Below are positions 36,785-46,910 of a DNA stretch of 64,000 bases, piece by piece (the first letter of the stretch is position 1; each line of letters starts with the position of its first letter). The notes under the pieces were generated by a model. The model searched no databases. It saw only the letters and a list, made by a program, of their open reading frames with translations, and had not been told where the DNA came from. A program made the translations under genes and the position numbers. The DNA is from Mimachlamys varia (Eukaryota; Mollusca; Bivalvia; Pectinida; Pectinidae), in the NCBI GenBank assembly GCA_947623455.1, contig OX392535.1, forward strand, positions 38,464,688 to 38,528,687, in the 5' to 3' direction.

Positions 36785-36880
36785 TCTTCGGCGACCAAAT
36801 AGCTTGGTGGTACAGTGCTCGTCTAGAGTTTGGAAGGTCCCGGGTTCGAACCCCGGTCTGAACGCTACATTGTTTTCTTT
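36785..36880 (+). mobile_element. tRNA-like SINE head
   Basis: TAGCTTGGTGGTACAGTGCT (A-box-like) and GGGTTCGAACCCC (B box) have tRNA spacing, but the acceptor stem does not pair, so it is a SINE head rather than a tRNA gene. A second degenerate copy with TCGTCTAGAGTTTGGAAGGT lies at about 37085-37135. Confidence 0.6.
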
Positions 36881-37274
36881 TTCTATTGCTGTTACAAAAT
36901 TGGCGAGATTGCCAGGTCTTTTTTACAGCATTGGGAGTAAGCTTTGCTAGGGGATACCCGAGCTTTGATTGTAAATAGTTGTCTTTGGGGGCGAAGACTT
37001 GCGAGGGAAAAAGATGGAAGAATACTACCTACATGTATACAACGTAAAATATGGCAGAACTGGACTGGATCTATTCTCAGTGACCAGGTAGATCAGTGTT
37101 CGTCTAGAGTTTGGAAGGTTCAAACCCCTCTCCGGCCATTGCATTTTTCCTTTCTCCTGATACAATAGTTATGAATAATATATAATGTTGGTGAGCATTC
37201 ATGCAATGCGCTCTTTCTTGACTTTGTTTCGCAAGTTGATAGTACAATCGAGCGTATAAATAGCTTAATGTTTT

Positions 37275-37526
37275 CACATATATATAATAAATAAACTTTA
37301 TTTGTTTCACAATAATTATGAAACAACCTATATTAAACACTCTTGTAAGCCCCGGATGTTAGCGCGCAAATGATCTTACTGTGGGAGGTAACCGGAGTAC
37401 CTAAAGAAAACCCACGTGATTGGGCAGGTGACCCCATACCTTTTCACGTCCGGTCGGGGAATCGAACCCCGGCCTCCATGCCGAAAGGCAGGTGCGGCTA
37501 TCCACTGCACCACTCGACCACCCATG
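37275..37526 (-). mobile_element. tRNA-derived SINE (second type)
   Basis: Read on the minus strand: GGTGGTCGAGTGGTGCAGTG gives the A box; GGGGTTCGATTCCCCGAC the B box; then GACGTGAAAAGGTATGGGGT, GTGGGTTTTCTTTAGGTACT, CCGGTTACCTCCCACAGTAA and a tail ending near AAACAAATAAAGTTTATT. The same type occurs at 54640-54866 and, decayed, at 38990-39120. Confidence 0.8.
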
Positions 37527-38164
37527 TTTTCATTTCATAATACAAAGCCTTAAAAAAATAACGTTTACCTTTCGTGGGCTCCTACTTGTTAAGCAAAATG
37601 TCTCCGGGCGCACATTAACAATAGTCCAAACTTGTCGTTGATTGGCAAAAATGTGTTAAAAAAAATCCATTTCAACCTTATAGATGTAACACCATAGCTA
37701 CGTTTCCAAGTCGTGCTCGTGATTATTCCTTATTCTTCCGAGGAACGGTTTGGGTGTTGCCATTTAAACCTTTGGTCTCGCTATCAGTGTTGATGTTAAG
37801 TTAATCTAAAAAAATCACATCCGGAAATTAATATATATATACACTGTACAGGGATCATTCTGACTTTAAAAACCTATGGGAGAATTTGAGGGATTTTATG
37901 GGATCAGCAAAATATTTATGAGATTTTTTCTTTATAAAGTAATACAATTTTGAATTTCAATGCGATTTTCAGGAAAAATATAGGTAAAAATCCCCAAATC
38001 TCGCCCCAAACTGATCCCTTTATATATATGTAAATATTGTGAGATTGAGGCTGGGTCAGGATACGGGTCAAAATCATATCTTCATTCGTCATTTGTGGTA
38101 TGAAGATATACAACAAATTTGCCCCAATTAGCATTTCAGCACCAATACATGTACAGTATAGACT
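37527..38164. other. Unannotated sequence
   Basis: No feature supported. Confidence 0.35.
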
Positions 38165-38285
38165 TGCTAATGTCCGACATATGTTTTTCCTAGGATAGAT
38201 CACACGAGTGCCGTGGCCGGGACTCAAACCCTTCGATCACGAGCCTGGCATCCTACCACTAGACCAGCGTGCCTCCCAATCGGTA
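38165..38285 (-). mobile_element. tRNA-like SINE head (third type)
   Basis: On the minus strand GGCACGCTGGTCTAGTGGTA and, after a short anticodon-like region, GGGTTTGAGTCCCGGCCAC. A and B box spacing is tRNA-like. A true tRNA is unlikely because the two ends do not form a full acceptor stem. Confidence 0.55.
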
Positions 38286-38989
38286 CGTTCAAGATAACTG
38301 GTGATGTATTGGTACATAGGTAGTTCCTTAAATAGAACGGACTTAAGTCGTTTCTAGACTTAAAATCATGAATATTTCATGTTATTGAACACATTTTCTT
38401 TAGAAGCGGTACCCCCTGCATGTCAACTGAAAGTAATGCACGTTATACAAGACTATTTGTAGATTTTGACTGAGCAAAGGAATTGTTTTTACTAAACACG
38501 GATCTATTAAATCGGTATCATGTCAGTTCATTAAGTGCTGTGTCTGATAAATAAACAAACTGAAAATAGCACAAACACAAGGAACGGCTCCTACATGCTC
38601 TCGTAGCACGTATATATGCATAAAATGTGAACTACCGACACATATTTTGATCCCTCGTCTTGCTTTCAGGAAACTTCCCAAACTGAGATTTGTGATCAAC
38701 TCAATCTAAAATCTTGAGTTCCGCAGCGTATTACCGAACAATGTATTATCAATTTTTTTTCAAGTTTACTTTCAAACGTTTTGTACATTATATTTTTTAC
38801 TTATTTTGCCAACACGTATAATTTGCTTTGCTTTATATATATATATGTATATTTAAATATAAAATACATATATATGTGCAATAGCAATGCTATATTGTAA
38901 GGAACCCCGGTGAAACCCGACCCCCGGGGCTCTATAGACGAGAAAAATAAATGTTTTATTCTTTACAAAAACATAAATAAATTAATTAA

Positions 38990-39120
38990 TAAAAACCTCA
39001 CTGCCTTTCAACAAGGCAGTCTGGATTTAATTCCCCGACCAGACGAGAAAAGGTATGGTGTCACATTCCCAACCATGTGGGTTTTCTCCTGGTACTCCGG
39101 TTACCTCCCATAATAAGACG
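38990..39120 (+). mobile_element. Decayed SINE of the 37275 type
   Basis: AATTCCCCGACCAGACGAGA, AAAGGTATGGTGTCACATTC, GTGGGTTTTCTCCTGGTACT and CCGGTTACCTCCCATAATAA match that SINE body; the tRNA-like head is degraded. Confidence 0.65.
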
Positions 39121-39139
39121 CTAATATCCGGGCCAATAC

Positions 39140-39327
39140 TCGACTTTAAAGCTTGTCAACTTTTACCGTTATGTGACCACGAGATTCTTGTTATGTACAA
39201 CAAAGGGTCGAACCAGTCTTCTTACCTCATCAACTAGGTGGCACACAGGGAGCCTTCAGTTTTGCCGTGACATATTTCAAGGGTGTAGAGAGCGTAGGTG
39301 AGCGTAACACCTGGATATTGAGGATGG
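39140..39327. mobile_element. Family B MITE, right half only
   Basis: Starts in the middle of the family (GACTTTAAAGCTTGTCAACT, TTTTACCGTTATGTGACCAC) and ends GTAGAGAGCGTAGGTGAGCG TAACACCTGG. The left arm is absent. A further terminus fragment CAGGGATATCGGAGAT is at about 39414. Confidence 0.7.
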
Positions 39328-39937
39328 TGTTATACCAGAGTGTTTTCTATTTAAGCCTCCTGTCGGGTCATCATGTTGATTTGACGATGGTACAATATCC
39401 CCAGGGCACCATACCAGGGATATCGGAGATGAATTCCACTATTTCAGGACGAATATAGCCAACTACTATTGAACAAATCTGAATATATATGATTAGTACG
39501 ACTGCTGAATTTCGGCAAAGTTCAAGTTCTGAAAAAAACTGCACTGTTCTTTAGAAGAATGATGCCTTTAATTTAATGGTATTTTGAACGAAACATGCGG
39601 TATGTACAATGTACTCAAGTTATACATTTCTGTGTGTCTGGGTGAATTAATAAAATCTTGCATATTGAAATTCTTAAAATCTTATAAGTGGTCAATGTAA
39701 AGATGTCATTTTATGATTCGAAAATCTTTACTTCGGAACCAAGGTAAAAACAGTCTAAGACCAAGTATGCGTATTTTATTCGACTTTTGATGGCCAAAGG
39801 GAAGTAACTGCGTTAACTTTGAAAGAGACGCTGGTGGAAAGATGAACTAGTCTACATGAATACGACAAATTGATGGTTGGGTAGGTCGTATAAATAAATT
39901 GAAAGTGACAATCCAAATAAACTTCACGAAGCTGTTT
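39328..39937. other. Unannotated sequence
   Basis: No feature supported apart from the family B fragment near 39414. Confidence 0.35.
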
Positions 39938-40012
39938 TTCATTTCTTTTCTTTTATTTCTTCTTATTCTTCTTCACTTCTTCTTCTTGTTCTTCTAATTC
40001 TTCTTCTTCCTT
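39938..40012. repeat. TTC-rich microsatellite
   Basis: Imperfect (TTC)n with interspersed TAT; polypyrimidine on the plus strand. Confidence 0.85.
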
Positions 40013-41104
40013 TTGTGTATTTATTTAAGCAGAAATCTTTCATTTGTTTGTTTTTTTTTTGTTTTTCGATATTTTCCCTAGTCTTTTCTTTAATATCCAT
40101 TTATAAAATAAGTTGCAACATAAATGTACAGCATTGACATATTTCTTTTACACGCTGAGGCTTTTACCAACAATTAAGAGCTTCGTGATAATAAGCCAAA
40201 CTGGTCTCCGACAAAATCGTTAAATATTTCACCTTATAGTCCTTAGAGGCCCGAATATGACTGGCACTTGCAGAATGTACTAGATAGAGTTCATCGTTTA
40301 TGGTTTACCAAATGTTAGGGACAAAATTAAATCTTTGATCGATATCAGAAATACGACCTGATACTCTATTGATAATTTAAATAATTAATGGCTCTACTTT
40401 CCTGGAGTCCTGGAGTCGGAACTGTGTGTGATTGGGCGCGCGACATCAGTAGATATATCTTGCGCCATGGTTGACGTATACAATCACCTTAGAAAATTTA
40501 AATTTAGGTTTGTGTCCATGTTCTTTTTAACCTGTTGAGAAATGCATCAACATGTTTTGAGTAAACGAAAGGACAAGGAGAATTTTTAGAAAGGAACAAA
40601 TTTTCTACACTTTTCTATCACATTCTGGATTTTAATATCAACAATGACCTTCTCCAACCTCTGGTAATGATACAGTGAGGAATGAATTATTAAGCGACCA
40701 GATGATAGATATGTTATAACAACACACATAAAGAGTGGTTGAGAATTGACAGTTAACACTGACGGAGTAGGGTGATGCTGATTTCAATTAATGGTAAGTA
40801 TATTGAAGAACGTTATTCATCATGAAAATATATACACATGTGTGTCTGTTTTTGTTGTAAGCAAAACATTTCAAAGAAAATAAACAAAGAAATGTTCCCA
40901 TCTCTAATTTTTCAAGATTTGGGGACATTTCATGTTCATGAAGAATTGCAATTATCTCGTTATCACGAGTTACCCAAGTCGTTATTACGAGATACGCTGT
41001 GTCATTATTACGAGATAAGCCGGGAGTCAGGAAGGATATCACAGGACGAAAAATTGCATTTTTATAGAACATATGTAGACAGTTTTGGCTATATTTGTTT
41101 ATTG
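40013..41104. other. Unannotated sequence
   Basis: Overlapping opposite frames at 40788-41170 resemble nothing. GTCGTTATTACGAGAT-like phrases at 40950-41025 recur at 42450-42510, an AT-rich dispersed repeat. Confidence 0.35.
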
Positions 41105-41108
41105 TTAA

Positions 41109-41314
41109 AGGGGCATCCCGCGAAAGCCTTAATGCCTGTTCTCGAATATACATGGCGTCTGCACTACTAGTTATATTTCCCTTCTATTCCAATATTCAAA
41201 GTCCAAAATGTCAATATTGACCACTTGCAAAATCGCATTCCTCGGGAAAGCGCGATAAAAATAGCGGTGATGACGAAAAATTATGAAAAAAACTTACTTT
41301 AGCAGGATGCCCCT
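41109..41314. mobile_element. 206-bp TIR element flanked by TTAA
   Basis: Ends AGGGGCATCCCGC and, inverted, AGGGGCATCCTGC; TTAA at 41105-41108 and 41315-41318. Same target signature as the 4.3-kb element at 21535, with a related first base pattern (TTAA-AGG) but a different arm. Confidence 0.65.
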
Positions 41315-42019
41315 TTAAACTCTAAAGATAACTTGAACTTGTCGCAAAAACAGTTTATATCACTGTATGAAGGCATGTGTTGTTCTAAAAAAGGCTTGTG
41401 TACCAATTTATTTTTTTTCTACATTATTAAGTCTATTTGACACGAATGTAGGAGGTGTTGCGGGTTTAGTAGTGACGTATGGGGATTCCATGCTGCCCCC
41501 ACTGTCGGAAACCCACGGTACCGGCTTGCAAATGTCAGAGAAATGTACCGTTGGTTTCCGACGATGTGCTGCCCCTGAATTGAGAGATACAAAAAGATTT
41601 TTGTAAAAATGTTCTTGGAGTAAAACAGCCGACAAACAATGCTATAGTATATTTTGAATTGGGGAGCTTGGGTGCCATTGGCCCTCCTCCGCAAATTAAA
41701 TATTAGTGTAAGTTAATATCTACCAATAATTGTATTTAAAAGGAATGTTATGAATATATGTACAACGAATGTGAGACCAATCCAAATTGTAAAAACGGGG
41801 TTACAAAAGTCAAACACGAGCTCATCTCATTAGGTATGATAATTTTGCGTCTCCCGGATCATCATAAATGTAAACAATATTTTATTTTATTGTAAAACAA
41901 CGTTTGTTAGACATTTTTGAGCAAGAGTGTGAGTATTTTTGTGCTTCGTCCCCTAATTTTGTATATACAGACTAATTGTAGATCATTTAGCACTGATTCA
42001 TTTCAAACCAATTCCTGTC
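41315..42019. other. Unannotated sequence with one inverted repeat
   Basis: GCTGCCCCCACTGTCGGAAA / TTTCCGACGATGTGCTGCCC form an inverted pair at about 41491-41575. No gene supported. Confidence 0.4.
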
Positions 42020-42170
42020 GATTACAAAAAGGCTATTGAAATATTACGTTTATCTTCCTATCGTCTCCTTATTGAAGCGAGCAGACACAGAAACAGTCCA
42101 CGGCAGCTGTGAACTTGCCCTGTGTGCCGAAATGACATTGAAGACGAATACCGTTGCATTTCATTTAAAT
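42020..42170 (+). pseudogene. LINE C-terminal fragment
   Basis: The plus frame reads EILRLSSYRLLIEASRHRNS, a stop, then CPVCRNDIEDEYRCISFKY. This resembles the C-terminal 'LR.S.H.L.IE.GRY ... C..C....EDE.HF' block of non-LTR retrotransposons. One in-frame stop and the lack of an upstream RT mark it as a fragment. Confidence 0.6.
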
Positions 42171-42529
42171 ATATCCCATGTATAACGATCTAAAATATAA
42201 ATATATTAAGCCATATCATATCATCTAAATCTCTCTGTCTTTAGATAAGTTCAACTTCTATCATCTGCCAATACGAAAGAATTATGTAATTTAGGAAAAT
42301 TTGTTTATTATGCAAATACATTAATTATGATCTAAATTTTTAGAAGATAATTAATTGCTGTAATAATGGAATGACCTTGATTAAAAATTGTTGTTTAATA
42401 CATTTTTTATCTATAAACTATAAAAGTTTTTGATCAGTAAAGAATTACAATTACAAGTCGTTATTACGATTAGTTTTCTCGTTATTACAAATTAAACTAA
42501 GTCGTTCTTACTAACCAGATTTTTTTCAA

Positions 42530-42750
42530 GGGTTAAAAATTAGAGAAAACCGAATCATTTACAAAATCTTAATCCGAACTCAAAATCGATTAAACTAGGG
42601 GCAAAATAGGAACAAAAGAACGATTTACATGGAGACCCTCGTAAAAATACAAGACAATAAGACCAGGTGTTCCAGAAGAGTAAGCGTATTCTGCTTCATC
42701 GACGACACCCGCCATGTAGATCGTGGTTACATCTAAGTAACGTCTTTCTA
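42530..42750 (-). mobile_element. Interspersed repeat family C, copy 6
   Basis: Reverse orientation: CGAACTCAAAATCGATTAAA, TTACATGGAGACCCTCGTAA, AATAAGACCAGGTGTTCCAG, CTGCTTCATCGACGACACCC. Confidence 0.7.
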
Positions 42751-42889
42751 ATCGGCTTTTATACATTAGGGAACATATCGGGCGAGTAAAATAATAATGT
42801 GTTTACTACTTCTATTTGTTTTAAAGAAATATATATGTATAATCCTGATATGTTTATCAATGTGTTGAACAGGAGCTTTTCGGAACATT

Positions 42890-42998
42890 ATGAAGCATGG
42901 TCACCAATCTTCGATGGGAATAAGATGTATGGCTGAATTACAGCAGGCCTGGAAGCTAATTTTGGTGGCAAATATTTTATTTCTCAAAGTTCAGACTG
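42890..42998 (+). CDS. Discoidin-PAN secreted protein, exon 1 (signal peptide)
   Basis: First coding exon of the five-exon gene 42890-62381 (joined CDS 828 nt, 275 residues). It encodes 36 codons plus one base. Three in-frame Met are possible (residues 1, 9 and 14); Met14 sits best before the hydrophobic stretch WKLILVANILFLKVQT, a typical signal peptide. An acceptor (GTTGAACAG, AG at 42871-42872) lies just upstream, so an earlier 5'UTR exon is possible. The donor is G|GTTCGT, unusual at +3/+4 but with G at +5. The phase-1 end matches the next exon, giving ...KVQT-A-PCNSS, a plausible signal peptidase site. This is the least certain exon: it has no homology support beyond its signal-peptide character and phase. 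Confidence 0.62.
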
Positions 42999-43237
42999 GT
43001 TCGTATCAAGTTTGTACAACATTCTGATGATTAAAATTGTCAAAAGAAATGTCCAAATCCGAATAAGGAAGTACATATGATTCAATAAGTTTAGTACTTT
43101 TCAAAGATTTTGAATTACATCCCCAATTTTCCATTTGTTAATTTCCAATACTTATTTTACTACTTTTGAAAACAATATGAAAGTATGACTCAAACAGCGA
43201 ATTATTTTACAGCGGTACCATTTAAAGACATTCAATT

Positions 43238-43325
43238 GTTATCCTCGATATCCAGGTGTTACAATCATATATTCCAGGGGTGGACGGAGCGTAGGTGAGC
43301 GTAACCACTGTATATCGAGGATAAC
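43238..43325. mobile_element. Family B MITE, deletion derivative (88 bp)
   Basis: GTTATCCTCGATATCCAGGT is joined almost directly to the right arm, ending GTATATCGAGGATAAC; the whole middle is gone, leaving a near-palindrome. It lies in intron 1 of the discoidin-PAN gene. Confidence 0.75.
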
Positions 43326-43688
43326 CATTTGATGACACCCTGAACATGGCAGAGTTCAAGCGTCAACTTCAGTGGCTGTAGTCTAACTATAGTACGATCG
43401 AACTCACTGTAGTTTTGTGCTTTGCGCATGTGTATAGAAACAAGAAGTACTATTTACAGTGAGCATGTCTAGCGACTATGAGTACAAACTACCAATTTAT
43501 TTTCGTCGGACTAAAGCAACTAGCGGTCTTCTGGGCATGCATGATTATTTAACAGCAAGACAGCGATTGGTTGACGTTTATACGCACGTGTAAACACATT
43601 AATTGTAACAGCCCTACTATAGTAAATAGTCGACGCTAGAATTCGGCCCATATCAGCCAGTAAAGAAAAAACTTATTTTGTAATCCAG

Positions 43689-43849
43689 CCCCTTGTAACT
43701 CGAGCCTCGTAACAGGACCACTTGGTGTAGAAGACCACGCCCTCACTGGACCATTACCTTACGGCCTCGACCCACGAACTCATCCAAAAGAGGCTAGGAT
43801 TGTTAACCCAGTTAAGTACTACCACGCTTACATAGGATACTACCTTCAG
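43689..43849 (+). CDS. Discoidin-PAN secreted protein, exon 2 (discoidin N-terminal third)
   Basis: Acceptor TTTTGTAATCCAG|CC, donor CTTCAG|GTAAAT. After completing the split codon it encodes residues 38-90: PCNSSLVTGPLGVEDHAL, then ...HPKEARIVNP and AYIGYYLQ. The first Cys (39), the PLGVED motif, the conserved EAR and the terminal YLQ are the opening of an F5/8 type C (discoidin) domain, where families usually read C..PLGME...I.....A.S......A.ARL......YLQVDL. It ends in phase 0, exactly where exon 3 continues VQLKKP. N40-S-S is a potential glycosylation site. The exon is only 161 bp, too short to stand out as an open frame. Confidence 0.85.
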
Positions 43850-44038
43850 GTAAATCATTATTTATATATTCTCGTACTTGTCTTGCACCATATACATTTG
43901 TTTTATGTACTCATAATATCACAACAAACATGTTTTTAATTATATCATTGAGAAATAAAGAAAAAAAATAGAAAGTTGGATCGTTTTGATATGATGTTGT
44001 TTGTAATATTGTTTTTAAAATGCCATTTTCTTTCTTTA

Positions 44039-44112
44039 CAATCGGGAAACGTCGGCACTTTCCGTATATGAATATTTTCTCGTTTACGGAAAGTGCCGAA
44101 GGTTCCCGATTG
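44039..44112. repeat. 74-bp hairpin
   Basis: Arms CAATCGGGAA..GTCGGCACTT TCCGTA and the inverse TACGGAAAGTGCCGAAGG TTCCCGATTG around an AT-rich loop. No clear target duplication. Confidence 0.75.
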
Positions 44113-44589
44113 TTATGAGTTATGTTGATGGTGAATGGTCTACAGGCGTCAATATCTTAGATATGGCAATACTAAGTCTTGTAACCTTATCAAAGAACAA
44201 ATACTGACATCTTTTATACGGTAATTAAAGGTTCGACATCTATTCAAGATACACCATATTTTCTAATTTTCAGTCTTATCACAATCTCTTTATAGTCCAA
44301 ATGTAAGAAAGTAAGGTCTTCTAGATTGAGAAAACATAAGGAAGGGATATCGATATAACATATAGTTAACAATTTCAACTAGGGACAGAAGCTTCGGACA
44401 CTTATTATTGTTACTGTATAACAGGTGATAAGCTAGGGCGGGGCAAGGTGAAATATTGATTAGATGATTATTTGAGAACATGATACACAAGCTGATGCAC
44501 ACGGAACTATTTTGCATATGGAGTGAAGGTTTTCGAATATATAAAAATTAGGAGCGAGATACCTGTTAGATGATAATGAAAACAAGCTT

Positions 44590-46065
44590 GACAAGGAGGG
44601 TCATAGGCCAGGACATGTCATGATAAAGGAGACCGAGGAGGGTAACAGGCCAGGGCATGTCTAGATAAAGGAGACCCAGGAGGGTCACAGGCCAGGGCAT
44701 GTCAAGATGAAGGAGACCCAGGATGGTCTCAGGCCAGGGCATGTCAAGATGAAGGAGACACAGGATGGTCTCAGGACAGGGCATGTCAAGATGAAGGAGA
44801 CCCAGGATGGTCACAGGCCAGGGCATGTCAAGATGAAGGAGAGAGACCCAGGAGGGTCACAGGCCAGGGCATGTCAAGATGAAGGAGACCCATGAGGGTC
44901 ACAGCCCAGGGCATGTCAAGATGAAGGAGACCCAGGATGGTAACAGCCCAGGGCATGTCAAGATGAAGGAGACCTAGGAGGGTCTCAGGCCAGGGCATGT
45001 CAAGATGAAGGAGACCCAGGATGGTCACAGCCCTGGGCATGTCAAGATGAAGGAGACCCAGGATGGTCACAGCCCTGGGCATGTCAAGATGAAGGAGACC
45101 CAGGATGGTCACAGCCCTGGGCATGTCAAGATGAAGGAGGCCTAGGAGGGTCTCAGGCCAGGGCATGTCAAGATGAAGGAGACCAAGGATGGTCACAGCC
45201 CTGGGCATGTCAAGATGAAGGAGACCTAGGAGGGTCACAGGCCAGGGCATGTCAAGATGAAGGAGACCCAGGAGGGTCACAGGCCAGGGCATGTCAAGAT
45301 GAAGGAGACCCAGGATGGTCACAGCCCAGGGCATGTCAAGATGAAGGAGACCTAGGATGATCACAGGCCAGGGCATGTCAAGATGAAGAAGACCCAGGAG
45401 GGTCACAGGCCAGGGTATGTCAAGATGAAGGAGACCCAAGATGGTCACAGCCCTGGGCATGTCAAGATGAAGGAGACCTAGGACGGTCACAGGCCAGGGC
45501 ATGTCAAGATGAAGGAGACACGGGAGGGTCACATCCTAGGGCATGTCAAGATGAAGGAGACCCAGGATGGTCTCAGGCCAGGGCATGTCAAGATGAAGGA
45601 GACCCAGGAGGATCACAGGCCAGGGCATGTCAAGATGAAGGAGACCAAGGATGATCACAGGCCAGGGCATGTCAAGATGAAGAAGACCCAGGAGGGTCAC
45701 AGGCCAGGGTATGTCAAAATGAAGGAGACACGGGAGGGTCACAGCCCAGGGCATGTCAAGATGAAGGAGACACGGGAGGGTCACAGCCCAGGGCATGTCA
45801 AGATGAAGGAGACCCAGGATGGTCACAGCCCTGGGCATGTCAAGATGAAGGAGACCTAGGACGGTCACAGTCCAGGGCATGTCAAGATGAAGGAGACCCA
45901 GGAGGATCAAAGGCCAGGGCATGTCAAGATGAAGGAGACACGGGAGGGTCACAGCCCAGGGCATGTCAAGATGAAGGAGACCCAGGATGGTCACAGGCTA
46001 GAGCATGTCTAGATGAAGGAGACCCAGGAGGGTCTCAGGCCAGGGCATGTCAAGATGATGGAGAC
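44590..46065. repeat. 42-bp minisatellite, about 35 copies
   Basis: Unit GTCAAGATGAAGGAGACCCA GGAGGGTCACAGGCCAGGGC AT with frequent variants (GATGGT, CTAGGA, CACGGG, AGCCCAGG, AGCCCTGG). Period 42 gives a 14-residue repeating frame on both strands; since the array is intronic in a well supported gene and edges are degraded, I do not call it coding. Confidence 0.97.
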
Positions 46066-46084
46066 CTATGTTTGGCGGCTGATT

Positions 46085-46245
46085 TCTGCCAACTCGCCTT
46101 TTCGCGTAATTTTAAAACGAAAAACCGCCGAATGGTGGGTTATCGCCTCGTAAATTTGACGCGAAAAGGCGAGAAAATGAACATGAAATTGTGCCGTTTA
46201 TTTATGTAAAAATCTCGCCTTTTCGTGTAATTTTTTCGCCTTTTT
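46085..46245. repeat. Inverted and direct copies of a CGCCTTTTCGCGTAATTTT motif
   Basis: CTCGCCTTTTCGCGTAATTT near 46094, its inverse AAATTTGACGCGAAAAGGCG AG near 46154, and a third direct copy CTCGCCTTTTCGTGTAATTT near 46214. It looks like a small foldback element abutting the LINE. Confidence 0.7.
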
Positions 46246-46374
46246 TTCATGAAAGTGCTTTACCCAGTGTAATTTTGTTTATACATGTTGATACAAGAAA
46301 ATGTTTTTGATATATTTTACAAAGTTAGGAAGTAAGATAATCTTGAAATTGTAAATATTGTTAGTTTTTATTAT

Positions 46375-46908
46375 ATGATATGTGTTGTAATCATGGTTTA
46401 TATTCTTGAAATAATTTTGCTCAGTGGAAATATTGAACGTAACCCAGGTCCCGAACAATCATTATTGCTTTCTGATTTGTCAATCATTCATCAAAATAAT
46501 ATATCATTAGTACATTATAATGTCCAGAGTTTATTACCAAAAGCTTATATCCTATTTAGTGAATTACACCAATACGATATTTTATCATTTACTGAGACGT
46601 AGTTAACGACTACTACAGTGTTATCAAATGAATTGATCTATCTTAAATACCATGAACCATTTATAAGATCACGGGCAAATATAATTGGTAAAGGCATAGC
46701 GGTGTATATAAATAAAAATATTTCAACATTTCGAAACTTAGAATTTGAAATTGTTTATCTTGAATGTGTCGGGATAGAATTACAGATAAATCACGCAGGG
46801 TACTTTCTACAGGCCGCCTAACTCAGGAAGTGAAACTTGGAACTTAATAGACCATTCTATTGATATGGTTACTAACTATATAGGCGGGTGATTTTAAAGA
46901 AAACCAAT
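46375..46908 (+). pseudogene. LINE (non-LTR retrotransposon), endonuclease N-terminal part
   Basis: Encodes LLSGNIERNPGPE, then ISLVHYNVQSLLPK and LHQYDILSFTET, the start of an apurinic-like endonuclease as in CR1/Jockey-type LINEs. The conserved Trp after TET has become a TAG stop (46600-46602). The frame resumes with FIRSRANIIGKGIAVYINK, then the YRPPN-like motif is hit by a stop (YFLQAA, stop, RPPNSGSE), and a one-base shift precedes GDFKENQL. At that point the element is cut by the 2,911-bp insertion. Confidence 0.85.
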
Positions 46909-46910
46909 TA

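Noticed and set aside
36785..36880. Functional tRNA gene
   Set aside because: A and B boxes are present but the acceptor stem does not pair; SINE-derived.
40788..41170. Overlapping 110-121-codon frames on opposite strands
   Set aside because: Mutually exclusive, AT-biased, contain dispersed repeat phrases, and run into the 206-bp TTAA element.
44566..45994. 14-residue repeat frames on both strands of the 42-bp array
   Set aside because: Period divisible by three keeps frames open; the array is intronic and has no start, signal or splice context.
420..46065. CRISPR-like arrays
   Set aside because: The tandem arrays have no unique spacers between repeats; they are minisatellites in a eukaryotic genome.
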